This document shows, in pieces, positions 1 to 6,658 of a stretch of 10,000 bases of DNA. Below the pieces are notes generated by a model. The model ran no database searches and had not been told where the DNA came from. It worked only from the letters and a program-made list of their open reading frames with translations. Made by a program: the position numbers and the translations under genes. The DNA is from Candidatus Hydrogenedens sp. (GTDB taxonomy: Bacteria > Hydrogenedentota > Hydrogenedentia > Hydrogenedentales > Hydrogenedentaceae), in assembly GCA_020216745.1 (NCBI GenBank), contig JAIWNQ010000226.1:1-10000 (forward strand), in the 5' to 3' direction. Each line of letters starts with the position of its first letter. Position 1 is the stretch's first letter.

Positions 1-2126
1 TCTTGAGCACCTTCTGCTTCTGCCGACCCTTCTGTAATTCCCTCACCTTCGACCGTGCCTTCTCCTTCTGAGGTGCCTTCAATTATTCCTTCCCCTTCCT
101 GTATGCCTTCACTTGTCCCTTCACCTTCGGGAGATCCCTCGATTATTCCTTCCCCTTCTGATATCCCTTCCCCTTCAATGGTGCCTTCAATTATTCCTTC
201 CCCTTCCTGTATGCCTTCTCCTTCTGTAACTCCTTCACCATCAGGTGTTCCTTCGGGTGAGCCTTCTATACAAGGTCCGGAGGAGATTGTGAGATTCACC
301 GCACTGTCTGGGGGCACTTTTGTCCCTGCTGAGGGTGATTGGCTTATTATAAGTCCAGTTCGAATGGTATTACTACATTGCAAACTTACATCGCCAACAG
401 TTAGCCCTGCTGAGGTAAGTATATTCTCTGCTAATGTCCGTGAATATTGGACGACATTGGGCACATTTATTAGACATGGGCCAGAAGAAACAGTAACGTT
501 AACTGGGGTGCCAGGTGGAACCTGTATCCCTGCGGTTGGGTATTGATTCATTACTCTTCCCGCTGGGATGGTGTCATCACATTGTTCAGTTACTATACCC
601 ACTATCAATCCAGCGTTTAATATCATATCTTCTGCATCTGGACGGAGTTGCCATAGTATATTTGGTACCGCTACTGGACAGGGACCGGAGGAAATCACAA
701 TATCCACTCTACTACCTGGGGGGACTAATTCTTCGGGGAGTGGGTTTTGGCTAATGATTATGTCTTGTTCCACTTCATTGCTACACTGTTCTGATACATT
801 TCCTAACATTAGTCCTACTGCATTAAGTTCAGATTCCGCCTCTGTTTGAGTTTTTCCTGTAACATCTGGGACAGGTACTGGACATGGACCTGTAGATATC
901 CAAAGTGATACCGTTGTGTTAATCTCTACTGTAGTTCCTGCGGAGGGGTTTTGGTCAAAGACATATCCCGATGGGTATTCATCATTACAAACTTGATTAA
1001 TATCGCCTACATTTAGCCATGCGTTCGTGATAGCGGAGGTAGCCTCTGACTGGGTACTACCGACGACATCTGGCACTTGAGTTTTATCCGTAAAGAGGCA
1101 ACGGACATATCTGTCCTGGTCCATAGAAAAACTACATCTGGGGTATGTCGGCGATGTATCTCCATAATCACCCTGCCAACGAAGAAATTTCCATCCCGTA
1201 GTAGTTTCTATCGCTTCCAGACGGATGTATGACCATTCAAGATAATTGTAAATATACACACCTGGTGTGAGGGTAATTGGGGTGTCATAACCAACCCGAA
1301 GAGAAACATTCCCTTCACCTATAATTTCTATTGTCAAGTTGTAATATGGTTTTAGAATGAATACTGCGGTGATATTTCGGTCACGATCCATTGGCAGGTT
1401 GTAGATTGGATTGCTACGTGGGTCATTCTCATCAATATCGCCTTCCCAGTGGTCGAGTCGCCATAATGGGTTCGTTTGCTGGGATTCTACATCCACAAGT
1501 ACATCACTCGAATAACGGTGAGGATTTCCCAGTGGACTGGGTACAGTGCCACCTTCGCCAACTACATACATATTTAAAATATGACCTGTGCTGGTAAATC
1601 GTGCATCAATATACTTATTAGAATTCATAGTAACCAGTATAAACTCACTACTTCCGTAAGCATCACCCGACCACCCACCAAAGTAGACACCATCCGTGGT
1701 AGCGACACTGATGCCAACGGTCCGACCATTCACAAACCCATACACCCCTGCGGATGGAAATGTGGTTCCTACTGCGTCTCCGCTATGGGTGATTGTCAAT
1801 AGACAATCTGGCTCCACAAATACTGCTGTTACTGCTTTAGGTCCATCCATTGTTACCTGAGTATAGAGGTCTGTGCCAGAAATGTTTCCTTCCCAATGGT
1901 CAAAAGCCCAGTCCGCATTAGGAGTGGCACTGAGGAAAACAATCGTATCTTTGGGATAATAATATGTTCCTGGCAGGGGAGATACAGTCCCTCCACCAAC
2001 TAAATATATATCGAGACGATAGGATACTTTCTGCTGTGCTACCAGTTTTAAGGGTAGTAGTGCAAAAAGGAGTATTAGTACTATAAATTTTACTTTATTT
2101 CTCATATTTATTTTTATGTTCTCCAT
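1..2126 (-). CDS. Secreted InlB-like/PASTA repeat surface protein with Glu-Gly-rich tail (3' end missing)
   Basis: The reading frame is open from an ATG at 2126 to the left edge, giving 708 residues with no stop, so the C-terminus lies outside the window. Residues 1-30 form a signal peptide: basic start, hydrophobic core around 13-28, likely cleavage after LVA. Residues about 35-103, 108-177, 183-256 and 261-345 are four divergent copies of an InlB-type bacterial repeat, with motifs such as GGGTVSP, FDHWEG and AVF. Residues 351-415, 419-483, 486-551 and 554-619 are four PASTA repeats (VPDV, then an A-x-x-x-L-like helix, QNPSAG, and SSGPC at the end). From 621 the chain is almost entirely Glu, Gly and small or aliphatic residues. 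The start is chosen because GGAAG lies 7 bases before ATG 2126; the in-frame ATG at 2105 has no well-spaced site. No kinase domain is visible, unlike the PASTA proteins that sense cell-wall fragments. I infer an extracellular or cell-surface structural or binding role; the ligand is unknown. Confidence 0.88.
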   Translation of the reverse strand, partial: MENIKINMRNKVKFIVLILLFALLPLKLVAQQKVSYRLDIYLVGGGTVSPLPGTYYYPKDTIVFLSATPNADWAFDHWEGNISGTDLYTQVTMDGPKAVTAVFVEPDCLLTITHSGDAVGTTFPSAGVYGFVNGRTVGISVATTDGVYFGGWSGDAYGSSEFILVTMNSNKYIDARFTSTGHILNMYVVGEGGTVPSPLGNPHRYSSDVLVDVESQQTNPLWRLDHWEGDIDENDPRSNPIYNLPMDRDRNITAVFILKPYYNLTIEIIGEGNVSLRVGYDTPITLTPGVYIYNYLEWSYIRLEAIETTTGWKFLRWQGDYGDTSPTYPRCSFSMDQDRYVRCLFTDKTQVPDVVGSTQSEATSAITNAWLNVGDINQVCNDEYPSGYVFDQNPSAGTTVEINTTVSLWISTGPCPVPVPDVTGKTQTEAESELNAVGLMLGNVSEQCSNEVEQDIIISQNPLPEELVPPGSRVDIVISSGPCPVAVPNILWQLRPDAEDMILNAGLIVGIVTEQCDDTIPAGRVMNQYPTAGIQVPPGTPVNVTVSSGPCLINVPNVVQYSRTLAENILTSAGLTVGDVSLQCSNTIRTGLIISQSPSAGTKVPPDSAVNLTISSGPCIEGSPEGTPDGEGVTEGEGIQEGEGIIEGTIEGEGISEGEGIIEGSPEGEGTSEGIQEGEGIIEGTSEGEGTVEGEGITEGSAEAEGAQ
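72..110. repeat. 39-base perfect direct repeat, copy 1
   Basis: These 39 bases recur without a mismatch at 180-218. The offset is 108 bases, exactly 36 codons, so both copies are in the same reading frame of the Glu-Gly tail. A related, imperfect version (ttattccttccccttc) lies around 140-156. Confidence 0.9.
180..218. repeat. 39-base perfect direct repeat, copy 2
   Basis: This is the second copy of the 39-base repeat at 72-110, in the same orientation. Recombination or replication slippage between the copies would remove or add 36 codons without shifting the frame. Confidence 0.9.
270..1076 (-). repeat. Four tandem PASTA repeats with a conserved Cys pair (protein-level)
   Basis: This stretch encodes residues 351-619 of the surface protein. 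Every unit has the PASTA pattern: VP-(D/N)-(V/I) opening, an alpha-helix segment, GLxxG, QxPxxG and a closing beta strand. Each also has one Cys after the first strand (QVCND, EQCSN, EQCDD, LQCSN; residues 380, 448, 516, 584) and one in the terminal (S/T)GPC (residues 415, 483, 551, 619). The even spacing suggests one disulfide per unit, within or between neighbours, which fits an exported protein. Confidence 0.8.
1092..2024 (-). repeat. Four tandem InlB-like beta repeats (protein-level)
   Basis: This is the part of the surface-protein gene that encodes residues about 35-345. Each unit of 70-85 residues starts with a strand like LxIxxxGxGxVxP, has a proline/tyrosine turn, then a W-x-x-W-x-G or DHWEGD core, and ends in AVF, ARF or CLF. 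The copies are divergent in DNA, so this is an old protein-domain duplication rather than a recent DNA repeat. Such repeats form extended beta-rich stalks in bacterial surface proteins. Confidence 0.75.
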
Positions 2127-2133
2127 TTCTGAA

Positions 2134-2138
2134 CTTCC
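2134..2138 (-). promoter_or_regulatory. Shine-Dalgarno site that sets the start of the surface-protein gene
   Basis: The minus strand reads GGAAG here, 7 bases before the ATG at 2126. The alternative in-frame ATG at 2105 has only a GGAG about 15 bases upstream, which is too far, so 2126 is preferred. Confidence 0.6.
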
Positions 2139-2221
2139 ATTTTATTATCAGCTCATTTCGTAATTTTATTTATCTTCTTAAAATAATTATACTACTTCTT
2201 CATACAAAATAATCTGGTTTT

Positions 2222-2227
2222 GAAGGA
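2222..2227 (+). promoter_or_regulatory. Shine-Dalgarno site of the glycosidase-like gene
   Basis: GAAGGA ends 6 bases before the ATG at 2234 and supports that start. The start also gives a complete signal peptide. Confidence 0.7.
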
Positions 2228-2233
2228 TAATCT

Positions 2234-5200
2234 ATGAAAAAAATTTTTTCCTTTTTATTTTTGTTTAGTTTCGGTATGTTTTTGGGAAGTTATTCTTTTG
2301 CAGAGGAAACACGAAATAATGCGGAGACAATATCAAAGGTTCTGATATTAATGGTAGACAATAGTTCTGAGTGGGCATCTGTTGCTGATAAAATCATGAA
2401 TCGTTTCAACAGTGGGTTATACAAAGCGAAGTGCTTAGGGATAGATATGTTTATTGCTAATCAGGGTATTTTAAGTTATACAGATTTGCTGGTTATTATT
2501 CCTGGTTTTTCTTTGCCTACCTTAACTGCTCCTACCATTATGGAATTTATTAAGAGAGGTGGTGATTTAATTGTATTAGGTGCTCCACTCTGGAATAATG
2601 ATTTTATATGGGATGGCAAACGTTGTGTAAAACCTATACAATTTGTTAAGGAACATTTTTCCTCATTACTTCCCCATTTGTTTTCTTTTGCGGAAGGGAA
2701 TGTGAAAGATTGGCAACGGGAAAGCAATAACATGCAATCACCTGTTGTTTTTGAATATCAGCCATTAAATGATATTATCCCGAACCAAACTTTCCACGGC
2801 TTTCATGCTTCTATTATAGATATGAAAGGCTGGGATATTTTTGCGACACCACCTCTGGAGAATCCATTCCCTAATAATCATCAGGTTACTGTTTTCTTTG
2901 CTAAAGGGACGAAAACGACAGATGAACTCACTATTGAATGGCGTGAAAAAGATGGGTCAAGATGGATTGCATCGGTTCCTTTAAGTGAAGAGTGGCAGTT
3001 TTATGCATTGACATCGGACAGGTTTAAGTTGTGGGAGTCTCCTTCACGTATTGGGACATCGTTTAATCCTCAAAATGCGATTAACGTTTGTATTGGCTTG
3101 ACAATGAGCCATTCGTCTATTGCTGGTGGGAGGCATGAGTTCTGGTTTGCGGGATTAGGCACAGCACCGATGACATCAGAACATCAAATACTACTGCAAA
3201 CAACAGACCTCCCAAAATTAGAACTGTTCTACCCAGAATATAAATTTTATACTTCAAATGATGTCTGTTCCATTTCGACAGATACAGAGTTAGCTCTAAA
3301 AGAAATGACGATGCCTGTTCCCAAACAATTTTTATTAATTCATCCTCGTCCTCGTGGTGGAGGATTTGATAAACATCGTTCATGGCGTTGGATACCGTTA
3401 ATACATGCTTGGGGGAAAGGGAATAGTTATCGTGGAACTCTCTCCGCGATGATGATATACAATAATGAACCTTATAAAAATTCTGTTCAAGCCTGTTTTG
3501 CCGTTCAGGACGCGGAATGGTATCTGGACAAACAATTTATGGAATATTTTTCTCAATGGATAAAGAAATTAAGAGAGGGCATTTTTCTTATTGATGGTGG
3601 ATGTTCTTATTACACTGTTTTTCCAGACCAGAAATTGCCGATGGGGGCTACGGTTCTTATGACAACGGAGACAGATTATTCAAATGCAAGTATCCAATTA
3701 TTATTACGAAATCGCAACCGCAAACTATTATGGGAAGATGTTATACCAATCCAATTGAGCAAACAGGAAATACATCGGGTTGTAGAGAGTATTCCTTATC
3801 CACGAACTATGGCTGACAATATTCAGGTAGAATGTTATCTTATTGTAAATGGAGAGAAAAAAGATTATGTATATCATGGGTTAAATCGGTGGAAACCACG
3901 AACGAAAAAAGAGTTTGTCGAGGTCAAACATGGTGATTTTATCTATCGCGGGAAACGTTGGTGTCCTCATGGTGTCAATTACATGCCTTCATCGGGGATT
4001 GGTGTAGAGTGGTGGCGTTATTTTGAATATTGGATGGGAGCTGAGGCTTATGACCCATGGATTATTCAACGTGATTTGCAACGGATTGCAGATATGGGGA
4101 TGAATTCCATCAGTGTATTCCAGTACTACGATGTTATGAATGACCAGAATCTCCTCGATTTGTTGTATCGGGCAGACCGTTTAGGTTTGAAAGTTAATTT
4201 GTCTTTACGGCCTGGCACACCATTTGATTTTGAGTGGGACAAAATAAAGGAGATGATAGAATATTATCGATTGCCAGAGCATGATGAGGTATTTGCTTAT
4301 GATTTAGCATGGGAACCGATGTTTCCGGGGCACGAAGGCAGAAAACGTTGGGATAAGGAATGGGTAGCATGGGTTATTGAACGGTATGGCTCTATCGAAA
4401 ATGCAGAGAAGGACTGGAAATATCCTATTCCCCGAGATGAGAATGGCAATGTTACCAATCCCAAAGATGAGATGATGACAAAAGAGGGTGAATGGCGTAT
4501 TATGGTATGTGCATATCGCCGTTTTCTGGATACTTTATTATATGAATATTACAATCGAGCACGAACATTAGTCCGTTCTGTGGATACGAATCATGCGGTA
4601 AGTTTTCGTATGACGGAAGGGTCAAACCCCACCAATAATTGGGCAAATCCACTTCCGTATGACTGGTATTACTTATCGCAGGCGGTAGATATATTAGAGC
4701 CAGAAGCTTATGGTAGAATTGGGAACTGGGAGATGGTCAAACCTGGCTGGTTTCAGGTAAAATATGGCACATATTGTAATCCCGATATACCCCTATTCTG
4801 GGCAGAAATAGGGTACAGTGTGTATCGGAAAAATGAGGAACAAACTCAGCGTGCATTACAATTTCAGGCGGATTATTTCACAGATTTTTACAACATGTTA
4901 TACAAAAGTGGATCTGATGGGGTCTATTTCTGGTGGTATCCTGGTGGGTATCGTGTAAATGAGAAAAGTGATTATGGGATTATTAATCCAGACGGGACAT
5001 ATCGTCCTGCTACTTTGGTTATAAAGGAGCATGCAAACATCTTTCGTAAACAAAAATTTACCCCTCATGATTGTGAAATAAAAATTGACCGTGATAAAAC
5101 CTCTATGGGTGTCGCTGGTATTTATAACGATGTGAAAGAGACATTCTGGCAATTGATTGATAAGGGGAAAAATCCGAAATTAATCAGTGAAGGGACAGGT

Positions 5201-5653
5201 AAAAATTCACAAAACTGTCCTCTAATAGCAGTAGGAAATATTCCCTATAATAGTAGTAATCCCCCCAAATATTTAGATGCCTTTTTTGATTCTGTTATGT
5301 GGGTGGACGGTAAGGAGGTAAAACTGATTTGTAAAGGGGATACAATTAAAATAACAAATAACGCCGATAAAATAAAGGTAAGAGTAATATGCACTAACTT
5401 AGGAGAGGCAGAATGGGTAGCTGGGTCAAAACACATGCTTTTAGAAGGCGAAGTAGCCTTACTGGTTTGTTCAGAACAGGAACAGCAACGAATTCCGTTA
5501 AGAAAATCACTAAAACGGGGAGAAACAACAGAGTTCTGTTTTGAAATTTCTGTGCGACAAGAAACCTCTATTCAATTAACTATGGAAAGCTTTAATCGTG
5601 CTCTTTTCGGACCTAAATTTATCTTCAAAATTAATCAGTACTCAATTACATAG
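2234..5653 (+). CDS. Large secreted multi-domain glycoside hydrolase-like protein (clan GH-A type barrel)
   Basis: The 1139-residue product begins with a signal peptide (Lys-rich start, hydrophobic core, likely cleavage after SFA at about 23). Residues about 34-120 resemble a class I amidotransferase-like flavodoxin fold (VLILMVDN, then DLLVIIPG, then GGDLIVLG); I see no clear catalytic Cys there. Residues about 185-312 look like a beta jelly roll of the carbohydrate-binding type. A mixed region (about 345-460) and an Ig-like sandwich (about 460-550) follow. From about 570 to 920 there is a TIM-barrel glycosidase segment: GVNYMP (580-585), LQRIADMGMNSISVF, WEP with Glu694 as likely acid/base, and FWAEIG with Glu858 as likely nucleophile, then GVYFWWYPGG. 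This order of two glutamates matches clan GH-A (GH2, GH5, GH42 relatives), but I cannot assign a family or substrate. Residues about 1035-1139 form a beta-rich C-terminal domain with an NLGEAEW motif. I infer export and polysaccharide cleavage. The stop overlaps the convergent gene's end by 8 bases. Confidence 0.85.
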   Translation: MKKIFSFLFLFSFGMFLGSYSFAEETRNNAETISKVLILMVDNSSEWASVADKIMNRFNSGLYKAKCLGIDMFIANQGILSYTDLLVIIPGFSLPTLTAPTIMEFIKRGGDLIVLGAPLWNNDFIWDGKRCVKPIQFVKEHFSSLLPHLFSFAEGNVKDWQRESNNMQSPVVFEYQPLNDIIPNQTFHGFHASIIDMKGWDIFATPPLENPFPNNHQVTVFFAKGTKTTDELTIEWREKDGSRWIASVPLSEEWQFYALTSDRFKLWESPSRIGTSFNPQNAINVCIGLTMSHSSIAGGRHEFWFAGLGTAPMTSEHQILLQTTDLPKLELFYPEYKFYTSNDVCSISTDTELALKEMTMPVPKQFLLIHPRPRGGGFDKHRSWRWIPLIHAWGKGNSYRGTLSAMMIYNNEPYKNSVQACFAVQDAEWYLDKQFMEYFSQWIKKLREGIFLIDGGCSYYTVFPDQKLPMGATVLMTTETDYSNASIQLLLRNRNRKLLWEDVIPIQLSKQEIHRVVESIPYPRTMADNIQVECYLIVNGEKKDYVYHGLNRWKPRTKKEFVEVKHGDFIYRGKRWCPHGVNYMPSSGIGVEWWRYFEYWMGAEAYDPWIIQRDLQRIADMGMNSISVFQYYDVMNDQNLLDLLYRADRLGLKVNLSLRPGTPFDFEWDKIKEMIEYYRLPEHDEVFAYDLAWEPMFPGHEGRKRWDKEWVAWVIERYGSIENAEKDWKYPIPRDENGNVTNPKDEMMTKEGEWRIMVCAYRRFLDTLLYEYYNRARTLVRSVDTNHAVSFRMTEGSNPTNNWANPLPYDWYYLSQAVDILEPEAYGRIGNWEMVKPGWFQVKYGTYCNPDIPLFWAEIGYSVYRKNEEQTQRALQFQADYFTDFYNMLYKSGSDGVYFWWYPGGYRVNEKSDYGIINPDGTYRPATLVIKEHANIFRKQKFTPHDCEIKIDRDKTSMGVAGIYNDVKETFWQLIDKGKNPKLISEGTGKNSQNCPLIAVGNIPYNSSNPPKYLDAFFDSVMWVDGKEVKLICKGDTIKITNNADKIKVRVICTNLGEAEWVAGSKHMLLEGEVALLVCSEQEQQRIPLRKSLKRGETTEFCFEISVRQETSIQLTMESFNRALFGPKFIFKINQYSIT

Positions 5654-6581
5654 CAAATATCGGTTCTGCAAAGTAATTGGCATCCATTTTTATTATTTCG
5701 TAGGTTTCTTCAACAGATATACCAATCTTGTATTTAAGCATGTTTTCGACAAGTTTTTGTCTATCGATAACTATTAGAGTAGGATTTTCTATTGTATCTA
5801 CATATTTCCAGGCTTCTCTTGAGATAAAAGAGGTAGTAATAAATACACCTGCTTTCCCTTGTTTTTCATTAATACTTTTAGCAAATTTTTCAATTTCTCC
5901 TTTGTCTATTAAGCGTTTTCTTCCATATCTCGCCTGAAGATAAACAATTTCATTTTCGCCTTGCTTGATAATACCATCAACAACTACTTCTTCTTTATCG
6001 GAGGTTCTACCAATCTCTTCGCACACACCTTTATAGCCGATATTATTCAGAATATCAATAATCAATTTACCAAAGATTGTAGGGGTAATATTAGCCAATG
6101 CTTCCCCAAGATCTTTTTCGGTTTTCGCAACAAACTTTTTAACGATTTTCATGATAGTCTCTTTTGGTTTCCTTTTAGGTATACCATCGGGCTGAATGCC
6201 CCTACGTTTTTGCATTTTCAATTTCTTTGCATTTTCTTTCCAATATGCAAATTCTGGGGAGTGTTCAACTAAATACGCTGTATCCATTTTCTCAGGATTT
6301 TGTGAAAGGATTTCTCTGCCTTTCTCTGTAATCCACCGATATCCTATTTTGTTTCTTCTTTGTGAATCTACAAATTTAGCAATTTTTAGATAAGTGGTTG
6401 CCCAATAAACCCGAAAGTAAAATACTTTTTGCCGTTTACCAGGGAAGGTTCTTTTCTTTTCTTCTTCGGTCAAACCGAAATAATTTGCTAATTCATTCTC
6501 AAGTTCACCAGCAGTCCATTCTTTACCATCTGAAAGCGTTTTTAAGAGTGGCAATAAAATTTCTTCAGTTTCAGGTATCAT
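5646..6581 (-). CDS. mrr: Mrr-type restriction endonuclease with altered catalytic motif
   Basis: The 311-residue product has the two-part layout of Mrr, a type IV enzyme that cuts modified DNA in the cytoplasm. Residues 1 to about 95 match the Mrr N-terminal winged-helix domain (LLPLLKTLSDG, then GYRWITEKGREIL). Residues about 165-290 match the PD-(D/E)xK catalytic domain: FGKLIIDILNNIGY, VDGII with Asp202, IVYLQAR with Gln216 and Arg218, GVFITTS and LIVID. In typical Mrr the motif is D...QAK; here the lysine is arginine (AGA at 5930-5928), and the usual Glu in the FE-x-L-V helix appears as Gly171. The protein may be inactive, use a nearby Lys, or bind without cutting. The start is the ATG at 6581, with GGAGGA 7 bases upstream; a TTG at 6596 is also in frame but its codon would overlap the Shine-Dalgarno site. 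No methyltransferase or other restriction gene is nearby. Its stop overlaps the convergent glycosidase-like gene. Confidence 0.85.
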   Translation of the reverse strand: MIPETEEILLPLLKTLSDGKEWTAGELENELANYFGLTEEEKKRTFPGKRQKVFYFRVYWATTYLKIAKFVDSQRRNKIGYRWITEKGREILSQNPEKMDTAYLVEHSPEFAYWKENAKKLKMQKRRGIQPDGIPKRKPKETIMKIVKKFVAKTEKDLGEALANITPTIFGKLIIDILNNIGYKGVCEEIGRTSDKEEVVVDGIIKQGENEIVYLQARYGRKRLIDKGEIEKFAKSINEKQGKAGVFITTSFISREAWKYVDTIENPTLIVIDRQKLVENMLKYKIGISVEETYEIIKMDANYFAEPIFAM

Positions 6582-6588
6582 TTTCTTT

Positions 6589-6594
6589 TCCTCC
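6589..6594 (-). promoter_or_regulatory. Shine-Dalgarno site that sets the mrr-like start at 6581
   Basis: The minus strand reads GGAGGA, a near-perfect match to the anti-16S consensus, with 7 bases to the ATG at 6581. It argues against the longer TTG-initiated form beginning at 6596. Confidence 0.85.
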
Positions 6595-6626
6595 AAATAA
6601 ATTAAATCCTATTTATCAATTATCTT

Positions 6627-6655
6627 ATTATAACTTTATCCACGTGTGTAAACAA
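6627..6655 (-). promoter_or_regulatory. Sigma70-like promoter of the mrr-like gene
   Basis: The minus strand has TTGTTT at 6655-6650, a 17-base spacer and a perfect TATAAT at 6632-6627, leaving a leader of about 40 bases before the ATG at 6581. It sits in the 77-base gap just after the TPR gene's stop at 6659. The spacer contains the palindrome CACGTG (6641-6646), which could be a regulator site or chance. The promoter suggests the mrr-like gene can be expressed independently of the upstream polysaccharide genes. Confidence 0.6.
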
Positions 6656-6658
6656 AAT

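Larger units (their letters stand above)
1..266 (-). repeat. Glu-Gly low-complexity coding repeat
   Basis: Residues 621-708 of the surface protein are built from short units of the form EGEG-x-x-EG with x drawn from Ile, Thr, Ser, Val and Pro. On the plus strand this reads as repeated cttcc/ccttc blocks. Comparable acidic Glu-Gly linkers are found between domains in secreted proteins of several uncultured bacterial phyla. It is probably a flexible acidic spacer, with a further domain or anchor beyond the left edge. Confidence 0.85.
2127..2233. promoter_or_regulatory. Divergent intergenic region with overlapping promoter candidates
   Basis: This 107-base, very A+T-rich gap lies between two divergent genes for secreted proteins. 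On the minus strand a perfect TATAAT sits at 2191-2186, with a poor -35 candidate (GATTAT, 2214-2209) at 17 bases. On the plus strand TATACT sits at 2188-2193, also with no convincing -35. The two -10 boxes overlap, so polymerase could occupy only one at a time. Because the region is so A+T-rich, such boxes can occur by chance. No clear operator-like inverted repeat was seen. Confidence 0.4.

Noticed and set aside
1..266. CRISPR-like array from evenly recurring short repeats
   Set aside because: The repeats are coding, adjacent and in frame, with no unique spacers of constant length and no cas genes.
55..546. Plus-strand open frame encoding a Pro-Ser-rich repetitive protein
   Set aside because: It is the mirror of the Glu-Gly repeat: GAAGG/GGAAG units read in reverse give Pro-Ser. 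The minus strand is open across the whole 2.1 kb with a signal peptide and known domains, so that is the coding strand.
1391..1802. Short plus-strand open frames in the 1.4-1.8 kb region
   Set aside because: They lie opposite the InlB-like repeats of the minus-strand gene and have no convincing ribosome site or domain.
6594..6596. TTG start for the mrr-like gene (316 residues)
   Set aside because: This codon would overlap the GGAGGA ribosome site, which is properly placed for the ATG at 6581.
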